A DNA stretch of 64,000 nucleotides from Sycon ciliatum (taxonomy: Eukaryota > Porifera > Calcarea > Leucosolenida > Sycettidae): the NCBI RefSeq assembly GCF_964019385.1, contig NC_088645.1:13859638-13923637 (forward strand). Reading direction: 5' to 3'. Each line of letters starts with the position of its first letter. Position 1 is the stretch's first letter. This document shows, one piece after another, positions 53,812 to 63,649 of the stretch. The position numbers and the translations under genes were made by a program. The notes beneath the pieces are model-generated. The model saw only the letters and a list, made by a program, of their open reading frames with translations. It searched no databases and was not told the DNA's origin.

Positions 53812-54055
53812 TGTACTCTGTAGTGGACATGGCAATCCTGTCGCACGCCTAGCGGTCCCAGGGCGGTCGCCATGCAGCCGTGGATACTATGAGCGGTACA
53901 CGCATGCAAGCGCGCTAGCGCGCTGCAGTGTGCATGGTAGTATAGGAGGGCTCCCCATAGGCCGTTGAAGTTTGACGTCACAGCTACTCTTGTTTCTACG
54001 TCCCCGGTCAATCGACTTGGTTTCCATGTCCGCTACATATATACAGTAGTACTTG
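53812..54055. mobile_element. MITE at the copy C block junction
   Basis: The ends CTACTGTACTCTGTAGTGGACATGGCAATC and GACTTGGTTTCCATGTCCGCTACATATATACAGTAG are inverted repeats. The interior matches the element at 36940-37195. It lies exactly between block 3 and the second inverted block. Confidence 0.7.
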
Positions 54056-54169
54056 AGTGAGGACGAGGAATAATTATAGCTAGTATAAGTGGGTTCCCCA
54101 TAGCCCGTTGAAGTTTGACGTCACAGCTACTCTTGTTTCTACGTAAGCACAGTTACTTGAGTGCCCCAA

Positions 54170-54975
54170 TCAAAATGGCGCTGATGTCCACTGGCAATCA
54201 GCATACGTACTGTGAGCCCTAAAGTTTGCAATATCGTACGGAGGCGAGAGATACCATCGGAACCAATGTGAAAATTGTCTTTCATCTGAGCCCTACTTGA
54301 AAAATCGATGCACTTCCCCTTTATATTAAAAGGTGTTAGTAGTACATGACTTTTTACTGTTACGACTTACGTGTCTACACAATCACACAGTCATGACTCA
54401 TGTGCCGGTACAATAACAATGACTATAGTCGCAGCTCATCATGACAATCATCATATTGATGACTGTAATCTGTAGGCTATTATACTAAACTAAAGAGTAA
54501 AGTCTAACGGACCTTAGTCAGCAGCTACTAGTAATAAATTAGTATAGTAGTAGTATGCCAAGCCAAGGCGGCTGCTCACTGGCATGGGCGCTGAGTGGGT
54601 TCAAGTGATGACCTCGAGCTAAAATGAGAACGCGTGGATGGCAAGTTGGCAACCCCCTATGGCCTAGCCCCACGTAGACCATAGACCTAGGCTACGTAGC
54701 TAGCTACTACTATACTAGTAAGTACATGTAGTAGTCTACCACTGTACCAGGGATCTAGGATGTGACGGCCCGGGCCAAGACTAGCGCAGTAGCGGGCCAA
54801 GTTAGCTAGGCTTCGTAGATCAACGTGTAGTTCAGTGCACACGTGTATTAGTATCTGATAAAACCCATGCAAACAGTGAAATTTTTGTTTACTTCGTTCA
54901 TACGCCTATCTCTGCAAGGTCAGTCATTTTTGCTGTGATCGAGACGAACGTCAGTCAGTCGTTGTTGTCGTTATC
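54170..54975. repeat. segmental duplication copy C, block 4 (inverted)
   Basis: Reverse-orientation match to 8976-9785 of copy A, including the CTAGCTAGCTACTACTATACTAG region and CGTCAGTCAGTCGTTGTTGTCG. Confidence 0.83.
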
Positions 54976-55253
54976 GGGTGTTCAGTAGTTCACTTTTTCA
55001 GTCGCTGTATCTTGCAGACGCTTGCTGTCCAGATGAACAAAGTTACCAGTGATCATTCTTGCAAGAAGAATTGAGTACGAAGTAGTGGTTGCGACTTCCG
55101 CGATGATTTGAAAAGGTTTGCTCCCCGCACCGGAGCTCGCGCTATTCCGCCGACTTTACTTGACACTTGACTGACTCACGACTGCCATCCAAAGCATACG
55201 AGAAGTCCATCGAACCTTCGACTCGGCAAACCTGCAAGAACGCACCACTCCCT

Positions 55254-55299
55254 GCTCAATACACAGTGTTTCGGGGAATTCACCCCTCATCAGTTGAGC
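55254..55299 (-). ncRNA. type I hammerhead ribozyme, 478-bp repeat (intact core)
   Basis: Minus strand: stem I GCUCAA (55299-55294) with UUGAGC (55259-55254). It extends outward, after a small internal loop, by CUACUC pairing with GAGUGG. CUGAUGA lies at 55293-55287. Stem II is GGGG/CCCC with loop UGAAUU. GAAA is at 55272-55269. Stem III is CA/UG with a 3-nt loop, closed by A-U. The cleavage triplet GUA ends at 55260. The whole core is canonical. Confidence 0.88.
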
Positions 55300-55731
55300 T
55301 TGAGTAGGCTGAGGAAGATTGTGCCTGAAGAGCACCACTTATATAGTGCTCTCCAGGCACAAACATCACCAGGGATACAAACTTACAGAGACGCTCCGTT
55401 TCCAGCGCGACAAACACCTCGTGAACACCAGATAGCAGCGTGAGTCAGTGTAGCTCCTGGACGGAGAGACAGACGTCGAGGACCCTCGGTAAATCGCAAC
55501 GCTGTCACCTCCAAACCAACTAGTCGCAAGCCCGCGCTGGGCACAACAGTACGAAGTAGTGGTTGCGACTAAGGCGATGATTTGTAAGAAAGGGTTTGCT
55601 CCCCACACCGGACCTCGCGCTATTCCGCCGACTTCACTTGACACTTGACTGACTCACGACTGCCATCCAGAGCATACGAGAAGTCCATGGAACCTTCGAC
55701 TCGGCAAACCTGCAAGAACGCACCACTCCCT

Positions 55732-55777
55732 GCTCAATACACAGTGTATCGAGGAATTCACCCCTCATCAGTTGAGC
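55732..55777 (-). ncRNA. hammerhead ribozyme, 478-bp repeat, second unit (core mutated)
   Basis: This is the same fold, 478 bp from the first. Stem I (GCUCAA/UUGAGC) and CUGAUGA are intact, but GAAA reads GAUA at 55750-55747 and stem II contains a G-U pair (CCUC). The A-to-U change in the invariant core should prevent cleavage. Confidence 0.83.
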
Positions 55778-56039
55778 TTGAGTAGGCTGAGGAAGATTGT
55801 GCCTGAAAAGCACCACTTATATAGTGCTCTCCAGGCACGACCATCACCAGGGATACAAACTTACAGAGACGCTCCGTTTCCAGCGCGACAAACACCTCGT
55901 GAACACCAGATAGCAGCGTGAGTCATTGTCGCTCCTGGAACTGAGTGTTGTGTATTTCAAGTCAGTTCAGGAATCACTTTAGCAGTTTCGGCTGTGATCA
56001 TCGATCCGAATTGACTCTGCGTTTCCTGTTGCCTCGGAT

Positions 56040-56234
56040 ATGATGGCGTTCATGGAAGAAATCAGATCCAGCCTTCCATTCCCCTCAGTCTCCATTCAAA
56101 CGTGGGCTATTGGTCGTCTAGAAAGTCTTATCAGCGACACAGTTGGGATTGATTCAGCGTCGCAACTCACACCGGAACTGCAGCTTCTCCTGGACAGCTG
56201 TGGGCACGAGGGTGTGGAATTCTTAAAATGCTAA
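56040..56234 (+). CDS. small ORF of unknown function
   Basis: A 64-codon frame begins ATGATGGCG and reads MMAFMEEIRSSLPFPSVSIQ, then RLESLISDTVGIDSASQLTP and ELQLLLDSCGHEGVEFLKC. It is non-repetitive with a balanced, protein-like composition. It is not recognised and has no clear splice partner. It could be a short exon or chance. Confidence 0.22.
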   Translation: MMAFMEEIRSSLPFPSVSIQTWAIGRLESLISDTVGIDSASQLTPELQLLLDSCGHEGVEFLKC

Positions 56235-56280
56235 GCCAACACAGGCATCATATAATCTTCCCTATTGACCCTGGGCCATC

Positions 56281-56645
56281 GTGGAAATAAAGATTAGAGT
56301 GCCGTGCTCGGTATTAGATCTATCAACGCGTGGTAGCCGCGTGCTGTGCGCGTTCACGGCAGACATTGTGTTGCAGTGCAGTCCGTTTTCGGATGTGCAT
56401 GCGCGAGGAACTGACTTCTTTGGAACTGCTTCTTGCATGTGCTGTTTAAGATATTTCGTCTCCTGGCTTATTTCGCTTCGGCTCTGCTGAGACCTCCTTT
56501 CACGGAATATTACTCAATGACAGGTGAGTTAACCAGTTTCCTTTGATTCATTTGCTTGTGTTGACTCTTTTATTTACGAAAAGTGTGCTGATTTTAGGTG
56601 GAATACAATAAATAATGGAGAAGCTGACAGGATCTCTTTTCTAAA
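56281..56645. repeat. dispersed repeat, partner of 30-270
   Basis: GTGCCGTGCTCGGTATTAGATC and CGGCAGACATTGTGTTGCAGTGCAGTCCG are the reverse complement of the window's first 145 bases. CTCCTTTCACGGAATAYT...CAATGACAGGTGA recurs directly at about 56493-56525 and 56670-56700. Confidence 0.6.
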
Positions 56646-56699
56646 TTTAGCTTTCCTGCTGTCAAGGCCTCCTTTCACGGAATACTCAATGACAGGTGA

Positions 56700-57364
56700 T
56701 CTCTGAGTTGACCAGTTTCTTTCGATTCATTTGCTTATGCTCACCCTTTCATTTACGGAAACGCGAGTTCACCTTCTTGACGTTATAAGCGAAGTTGACT
56801 GTATGTTGCTGCTGGGGCTTAGATGTGTTGTCGAAATACTCATGTTCATTGTACATTGGTACGTTACAAGTAAGGCACTGGTCATGATTGCTTCCGGCAT
56901 TCCGTGCTCCGATCATAGGGTAGAATCTGAATTTTGCAGTGGCATAGCATCGTTGGACGTTCCCAATCTGGAGGGAAAGCATTGGCCGAGTATGCAAAAT
57001 AAATTCGCATATCAGGGAAAATCACCATTATGGAGAGGTTCATGCATTCAGTGACTTGTTTGCTTCATACGAAACAAGCCAATGGGTGCAGTCTCGTCTC
57101 TTGAAAATCTCGTACGATTGGACTTGTTTACTCGAGTCTGGGCTGTTTTTGTTCACACGCACTCACAGCTGCCACATTCATCTACTGCTACCATTCTCAG
57201 ATACACTGCAAAGGTTCACACTACACGCGTTATGCATAACCGCTAGCTGTGCTGCATTCTCACGCTTCTTTTCATATTACTGTAGCTATATAACTGGTTG
57301 TTTTAGTGATTCTTACTATGTGACGATGTTCCACTGATGATGGTCACACGAAAACGTTCTGGAA
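56700..57364. other. no recognised gene
   Basis: Open frames to 107 codons have no known motif. CACTGATGATGGTCACACGAAAACG near 57333 resembles the conserved 3' motif of LINE/Penelope elements and probably marks the beginning of retroelement sequence. Confidence 0.4.
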
Positions 57365-57900
57365 TTGTTTCATTTTAATTGTTTATACATGGTTATGAGT
57401 GCACAATTGATATTGTTCATTGCTACTTTCCAATATCGATCAGTATTTTTGTTCCTTGTATTCATTTTCCACTGTTACTGTATTAAGCCGGCTGTTTGCT
57501 TGCAGTCCCTCTTTCCCATCTGTACGTCTACCCGAACTACTCGCGGCTCTACAACTCATAACATGAGTATCAGTCGCTATAGATCAATGTCTGGCTTTCT
57601 GTCCTTTTCAAGTAAATCGGCTCTTGTTTGGAATTATTTACCAGACGACCTGAAGTCCTGCACTACTATCGCAGATTTCCGCGTCAAATTGGCTATTTGG
57701 CTAAAAGACAGCTTAACTCTTAATCATTGTTGTGATTTGCTTTCAAGCAATGTGCATAATCAGTAACTTGATGTTGCTGTTTTTGTTTTTTTTTTGTTTT
57801 TTTGGTTTCCCGTTCTCGGGGCCTTCTATTCGGTACTCTTTGTAGTTGTACTTCTGTACTGTTGAGCTATCCGAATTCAAATAAACATAAAAAATAAATA
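57365..57900 (+). pseudogene. LINE ORF2 3' end with 3' UTR
   Basis: The frame to the stop at 57764-57766 ends with FPICTSTRTTRGSTTHNMSI, then FLSFSSKSALVWNYLPDDLK and IADFRVKLAIWLKDS. This is the classic C-terminal end of a jockey/CR1-like RT ORF (R-T-R-x-x, WN-LP, F-x-x-x-L). A short 3' UTR follows, ending in an A-rich AATAAACATAAAAAATAAATAAAAAA tail (57880-57906). The 5' part is missing. Confidence 0.75.
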
Positions 57901-57909
57901 AAAAATACA

Positions 57910-58430
57910 TGTTTATTGTTCCTACTTTGTTGTGTTGTTTTAGACAATTGTGGACTTGTAACACTTTGAAGTCATTGAACTACTTCCAAAAGTTTTATTG
58001 ACATCAACAGTATTACGATTTCAGTACAAAATGATGCAGGATCACCTTATCACGACAACCCATGACTACAATTATAAACACAGAATCAACAAAAACATCT
58101 GCGGCACGCACCTGGTTACAATTCCCAAGTAAGTGTGATTGAGGGTGGGGAAATCTGAATTTTCTGAAAGACAAGACAATCTGATGACAGATACATGAAA
58201 TTCTGCAACAGCAACATCCACAGAATGACCTGCGTATAAAAAAAGTATCACCGCCACTTCCCATATTATTCCCCTGCAAAAGAACATGAATATGCAATAC
58301 TAGTGCCATTTACTGAAAGATAAGGCTTGCACATCAATGCGTATAATACAGTATTGAATTTGATATGATGCACATGTAGAGGCGCTAGGCCATCATTTAC
58401 GACATTCCATTGGTGACATAATTATTATAA
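57910..58430. other. no recognised gene
   Basis: No motifs, repeats or coding similarity seen. Confidence 0.4.
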
Positions 58431-58432
58431 TA

Positions 58433-58482
58433 ATATCAAGAGTGCATAAACATTTGTTTATGGACTCTTGATAATATCCTTA
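58433..58482. repeat. short palindrome
   Basis: AATATCAAGAGTGCATAAACA and TGTTTATGGACTCTTGATAATAT pair around a few bases, giving a stem of about 20 bp. Confidence 0.7.
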
Positions 58483-58487
58483 GCCAA

Positions 58488-58950
58488 AAAAATAAGAAAT
58501 TATAGCAATAAAAAATGCTTTATGGCAGTTTTCTAAAAAAAGTTATTGTGCTCTAGTCCATGGACCCCGTCAAAAAAGTAAGACATTAACGAAATGTTAT
58601 AGCGGAAAATTAAAATTTCACACAAAACCTTACAATAATCACAACACTTGAGGATCTTAGTTTTAAAAAAAATACTGCTTTCAACACTTGTTTAGTCTGA
58701 CACTGCACGGGTGACTTGTACTGCGGAAACATGCATGAATAGGAAAGAGGACCACGAGGCCGAGGGGAAATGTCTTCTCGCTTTTCATCCTGTGTGCGAT
58801 TATTGTGAGGTTTTGTGTGAAATTTTAATTTTCCGCTATCACATTTCGTTAATTTTTTTCTTTTTTAGACGGGGTCCATGGACTAGAACACAAAAACTTT
58901 GTTTAGAAAACTGCCATAAAGCAGTTCTTATTGCTAAAATAATATTATTG
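58488..58950. repeat. inverted repeat, arms ~155 bp
   Basis: The left arm (TATAGCAATAAAAAATGC to TTACAATAATCACAAC, 58500-58645) is mirrored by the right arm (GATTATTGTGAGGTTTTGTG to CATAAAGCAGTTCTTATTGCTA, about 58797-58938). About 150 bp lie between, including a small frame without known similarity. It is a foldback-type element. Confidence 0.75.
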
Positions 58951-58992
58951 TAACCACGTGTAACTACGAGTTTTCAAGCACGTGACGTAGGC

Positions 58993-59281
58993 TAGGGAGG
59001 GCCCGAATATGCTTGCGCATATTTTTGCATATTTTGGTCCTTTTGACATAAGGTCGCACAAAGTAGCAAATCTAGCGTATTGTACCAAATGTAGCATATT
59101 TTGCTACAAGGAGCAAAGAATTCGCATAATTATCACTGATATCAGTTCATATTTCGAGCATACATGTATATCGAGCATATTTTTCTGCTTCTGTGTGATT
59201 TCGAAGCATATTTTGAAGCAAATGGCCAATATGCGAAAATCATAACATGCGAAATTTTTGAGCATATTTGGGCCCTCCCTA
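58993..59281. mobile_element. hAT-like MITE, 289 bp
   Basis: It starts TAGGGAGGGCCCGAATATGC and ends GCATATTTGGGCCCTCCCTA (inverted). It is AT-rich inside, with repeated GCATATTT words. Its left target duplication ACGTAGGC (58985-58992) has its partner at 59595-59602, displaced by a second element inserted at its terminal TA. An 8-bp duplication fits hAT. Confidence 0.85.
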
Positions 59282-59592
59282 CAGTCCATTCATCGGAAAC
59301 TGGCCCGCTGGCTTTTGAAAGTCGGATTTGGTCTGAATTGAGGATCAAAAACCCACTTTAAATCTCAAATATTTGGGTTTTGGATCTGCTTCTCCATGGC
59401 ATACCTGTCCTAATTTTTTAAAACCTGGCTGAATTTCTATTTCCCTGTTCTTGGACTGTTCTGGCCTCAAATGTGGCAAGGAATAATTGCACAGGTCACA
59501 CAATGCAGGATGTACTGTTGTTTTCACGATATCTACAACTATGTGAGAGAGACACGAAAAAGTAAGGGTGCCAGTTTCCAATGAATGGACTG
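59282..59592. mobile_element. Tc1/mariner-like MITE, 311 bp, inserted at the hAT MITE's final TA
   Basis: It starts CAGTCCATTCATCGGAAACTGG and ends CCAGTTTCCAATGAATGGACTG (inverted, one-base difference). It is flanked by TA on both sides (59280-59281 and 59593-59594). CAGT termini and TA duplication fit Tc1/mariner. No transposase. Confidence 0.85.
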
Positions 59593-59602
59593 TAACGTAG
59601 GC

Positions 59603-60010
59603 ACTTCGACAGCATCAATAAACAACGGGGTGTTGACGTCAGATTAATTAATTAAGGGACCTTAGTACTATTAGTACAGTCATGGTATTAGAGGGTTGTA
59701 GTAAGGTCACTGTTTCCAAAGACGGTGTCTTCCGCCTTAGAACTTGTTTCATGCATGCTATCAAATCAACAACGACTACAATCAAGTAAGTACATGATTG
59801 TACTTCTGCGCCCTCATCGAAATCTGGGTATTTCGGGCAAAATTACGCGATTGAAAAACATTTGTCCGCGTGCCCCGGGCGTAGGCCGGTCGCGCCTGAC
59901 CTGGAAAAGATTTTTTTGCGAGAAAATAGAGGCCTTCAAAAGTTTATTTTGCGAGAATCTGCCACATGCGTGTTAAAACCCAATGGCGTCACGATTTATT
60001 GAAAGTGGCA
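59603..60010. other. no recognised gene
   Basis: Apart from CAACGGGGTGTTGACGTCAGAT (59624-59645), which is inverted relative to 60415-60436, nothing is recognised. Confidence 0.45.
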
Positions 60011-60013
60011 TAG

Positions 60014-60480
60014 TTGGTTGTACGGTACGGGTGTTCAAAACCATTTGAGCTACATGTATAGCCTTCATCTTCTTTTTGGCATGCTCTCTTTCCATCGTCC
60101 TTAGCTTTTGTTTGTTGCGAGCTGTTGTGAGCATGTCAAAAAGAAGACGAACACTTTGGAGTTTAAAATTAATGGTTTTGAACCCTCGTACCAACTATAC
60201 CACTTTCAATAAATCGTAACGCAATTTTGTTTCAATGCGCATATCGCGGATTCTCGCCAGAGCTTTAAAGAACCTTTTGAAGACGACTTTTTCTCAGCCC
60301 GCGCCTGGTACCCGCGGACAAATGTTTCCAAACGCGAAATATTGCATAAAATCATTCTCAGACTTCGATGGGTTCGCAGAATGACATTGTGCGTTCTACT
60401 AGGCCCCCTTGATCTGACGTCAACACCCCGTTGTTTATTGATGTATATGGTCAACCCACTTCTGCTACTACTAGTACTAC
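60014..60480. repeat. MITE Y copy 2 and adjoining repeat
   Basis: TTGTACGGTACGGGTGTTCAAAACC ... TTAATGGTTTTGAACCCTCGTACCAAC (60014-60197), then sequence collinear with 46661-47000. TAGTTGGT and ACCAACTA lie just outside and extend the inverted ends. Confidence 0.72.
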
Positions 60481-60484
60481 ACCT

Positions 60485-61885
60485 GTGCACAATAGGCTCC
60501 GGCGGATTATTCTCGCGAAATCAAGGAATTTTGCTTTCATGGATTCTCGCATTATGCTCGTAAAATCCTCATATTATGCTTTAGCACCCGGGGATATACA
60601 TGTGCATTCACTTTGTTGTACTTAAGGAGCCTCAAAGTTCAGGAAATTGTGCCTTTTTCGCACTTGCAAGTTGCAAGTGGCCATAAGTACAACAAAAAAC
60701 ATGTACATGAGTATCCCCATACCAAGGTGTCCATGCATGTAAGAGCCTAAGAGGTCAACATGGAAAAGAGAAAACAATATTTTCCTCCGTTTACAAAAAC
60801 TTCGTGACTTTTGCTGAAAGCTGCGCGCAGCTCCGGAATTGTCCCGTTTGACTCGGAATTACACTCGTGGCATTGTCTGTTTAAAAGCTATAAACAAAGA
60901 AAGAAGCAACTCAGACGAATGTGCTTGAGTTTTTTCAGAGTCCTCGTCGCTCATGTCATTGTCACCTGACGACGCTGACTCCCTATCGCCAACAGTCGCT
61001 GCTTCCGCTCGCATTTCGTTCGGATTCTTGTCACCTTCAGTGATGATCCAACGCTGGACTTTGGCTACGTCCTCTTCATCTCTAGAGCTGTGTACGAATC
61101 GGTGTCGCCCATATTCAGTCGTTCCAACCCGCGACCTTCATTATGCCGTGAAACGAGTCATACAAGCACATCCACACGCTTCCCATTTTCTCGCCAGGAT
61201 AATACTCCCAAGCATTCTTCAATGGCTTCGAGGAGGTCCCTGCGATTCCCCTTGGCGACAAAAGAGACGTCTGACTGGAGAGAGGCGAAGAAAGCCAGGC
61301 CATCGACATTCTTATCCTGAGTCTGCGCTGGTTGCATGACGACTGAAATGTTTCATCTTGCCGTGCGAGCGAAACAAATCTATGTTCTCACGCTGCGTAG
61401 ATCTGTGGGGCCGCGCACCGCAAGTACCATGAGTACGAGCCTGGCCAGTTTCAGGGCAGAGAGTGCCGCGTGACTCCGTGTTCCCGCCACACTTCGTCAC
61501 TGTGTCATTTCCGAGCAAGTAAGTGTTAGTTTCTTTTGCATTTGACTCTTGAGTTTCTGTCGGCAACATCCCCACACGCATGGCGTCCGTGGAGAATCTG
61601 TTCGGGATCAACCAAACTAACCTCGACATGGACGTGGGTTTTCGATGACAGCCTTTGGCGCCGTTCGTTCAGCAGGTTCTTGCTCCAAAACACCATTCAA
61701 AAAAAGTCACGAAGTTTTCGTATACGGAGGAAGTACTTCTTCTATTCATTACTTGATTTCTTTTGTACTTCAGTAAAAATATTATTTCATTGCCAAATTA
61801 GTTTGAGTTACCTTTGAAAATTATCATGTTGTACTGTCTTCGTTATCATCATACTCGTCCAACCGATGTCACCTTGGGCCTCACC
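60485..61885. other. no recognised gene
   Basis: A 128-codon frame at 60953-61339 and its neighbours show no known domain. A short inverted pair is seen (AAGTACAACAAAGTGAATGCACATG versus GCCATAAGTACAACAAAAAACATGTACATG), nothing more. Confidence 0.4.
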
Positions 61886-61889
61886 CTGC

Positions 61890-62460
61890 GAATAATCAGC
61901 TCATCTCTCCCGTAGCTCCACTTCTCCTTCCATCATGACCGAACAAGAGCAATGTCCGTAGCCTGCAGTCATATCATGGCTGCTAAAATCCACACTGGTC
62001 ATGACTTCGTAACATGCATAATGTACAAATGTAATGTACGAGTACCGGTAAATGTTCACGTAGTTTTGCGGACTACCCGCCACTATCCCTTCCGCCCCGG
62101 GATACCTGATGAAGGGTGATTCACTCGCATCTACTCCTACATGTACTGTGCCAGTGTGAGAAAGAACTTTGAAGAAGACGAGTTCGAGCATACAATAATG
62201 TATTGCCGTGATTTCTACCCTGCTTTTTATTCAAAACACTATCTGCATGACCTCCAAACGCTTTGCCATGCAGACCACCAGCACTGATCAGGTGCATTGC
62301 ACACAATTGTATAGCCTACATACTAGACCCGTGGTATACTCGTGTAGTTATGCTCCTACCTCCGAGAGGATGCAAAATTATGCTCCAAATTTTCAACCAC
62401 CGAATTATGCCAATAATTATGCCGACATTATCTACCAGTGCCTAGGGCACAAACACCCAG
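61890..62460. repeat. dispersed repeat X, copy 2
   Basis: Collinear with 45870-46480 (TCAGCTCATCTCTCCCGTAGC ... TCCAAATTTTCAACCACC), with small indels and scattered substitutions. Confidence 0.75.
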
Positions 62461-62464
62461 CTTC

Positions 62465-62790
62465 TGACGTGTTATTAGATTCAATACCTACTTGTATAGT
62501 AGGCTATACATAAAGCTAGTCTCTTCACTGTCACTGTCCTTTTGCAAAACAATCTAGAGGAAGACGCTTCAACTTTTGTGCCGCTTGTCTTTGGTGGCAA
62601 TTCATATAATTCCTTTATTCCACGATCGCGTGACGCCAATAAGGATGATTAATAAGTGCGATAGAACTGGTACTAGCCAGAAACAGCTAGATGGAAATTA
62701 ACCTGGAGGCAAGAAGCAATGGATCATGAAAAACAAGCGGGGGCAATAATGTTAGCAGGGGTGATCGAGATAGTTAAGTACACGTTCGAG
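62465..62790. other. no recognised gene
   Basis: Short stretch between repeat X and the LINE fragment. No feature seen. Confidence 0.45.
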
Positions 62791-62793
62791 ATA

Positions 62794-63621
62794 TCAGAAA
62801 CCAGGGGGATGCGCGGAGCAGGAGCAGGTACTGCTCAAAAGAAGACTGGATGCATTGTTTCGGAAAGAATTTCTACGAGGTTGGGTTGTGATGTCGATAG
62901 GGAGTGAGTTGTAGAGGGTGAGGGCACTGTTGATGGGGGAGTCTCGGTGCCTGTTTGTGTGTGCGTGTCCGATGGAGTAGGTCCTTGTCTGTCGAAGGGT
63001 GTATGGTTGGTGTTGACATTGTGGTGCAAGATGTGGTTGTTGCAGGTGTGGTGGGGAGGTTTGGTGGTGGATGTCCCATGCTAGTAGGGCTTGTTTAACA
63101 AGGAGTCGTGAGCTAAGGGTGGGGAGCTTTGCGTGATGGAGGAGGGAGCTGTGGTGAACTGGTGCAAAGAGGGGAATTCGAAGGCAGATGCGTATAGCAC
63201 GGCGTTGAATTCTCTCCAGTGTATCCCGCTGTTGCTGTGTGGTGTTCGAGAGGGCAAGGCTGCCATATTCGAGAACGGGTCGGATGTAGGTTGTGTATAT
63301 TAACAATAGGCTGGAAGCGTTCATTGTGCCACGTGTCTTGTGGAGTTGGTGTAGTAGTTTTTTGGCTTTGTTGGTGGTTTCTATGATGTGTTGGGTCCAT
63401 CGCAAATCGTCTTGGAGTGTAACACCAAGGTGCCTATGTTGGTGGACCTGCTGCAGCCGAGTAGAGTGGAGCGTGATGTGGATGGTGTGTTGGGGTTGGA
63501 AGGAAAGGACGACGGTTTTCGTGGTGTTGACGAGGAGATGCCAATCTTTCAACCATCGTCCTGCTGCGTCCACGGCACGTTGGAGGAATGCAGCTGACAA
63601 ATCCCTCGTGTAATGCTTCAT
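62794..63621 (-). pseudogene. non-LTR retrotransposon RT, C-terminal half
   Basis: The minus-strand frame of 275 codons starts just downstream of the catalytic motif. WLKDWHLLVNTTKTVVLSF, HRHLGVTLQDDLRWTQH, LIYTTYIRPVLEYGSLAL, LERIQRRAIRICLRIPL and INSALTLYNSLPIDI are the RT thumb and C-terminal connection of CR1/jockey-like LINEs. The frame is uninterrupted and ends at 62794. The upstream palm is absent because a different LINE, on the opposite strand, begins about 30 bp away. Confidence 0.85.
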
Positions 63622-63649
63622 TGACAGGAATTGCCGAACTTCTTGGTTT

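Larger units (their letters stand above)
55076..55942 (-). mobile_element. tandem 478-bp hammerhead repeat (retrozyme-like dimer)
   Basis: TACGAAGTAGTGGTTGCGACT begins repeats at about 55076 and 55553. The first unit is full length and the second stops at about 55942. On the minus strand each unit has a TATA-like ACTATATAAGTGG about 50 bases upstream of a hammerhead ribozyme. No coding capacity is evident: the short minus frames (MVLFRHNLPQPTQ...) merely span the ribozyme. Unit size, tandem arrangement, one ribozyme per unit and lack of ORFs fit metazoan retrozymes. Confidence 0.8.

Noticed and set aside
57325..57365. CTGATGATGGTCACACGAAAACG as a further hammerhead
   Set aside because: CUGAUGA and GAAA are present, but the intervening bases do not form stem II and stems I and III do not pair. 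It fits a conserved LINE/Penelope 3' motif better.
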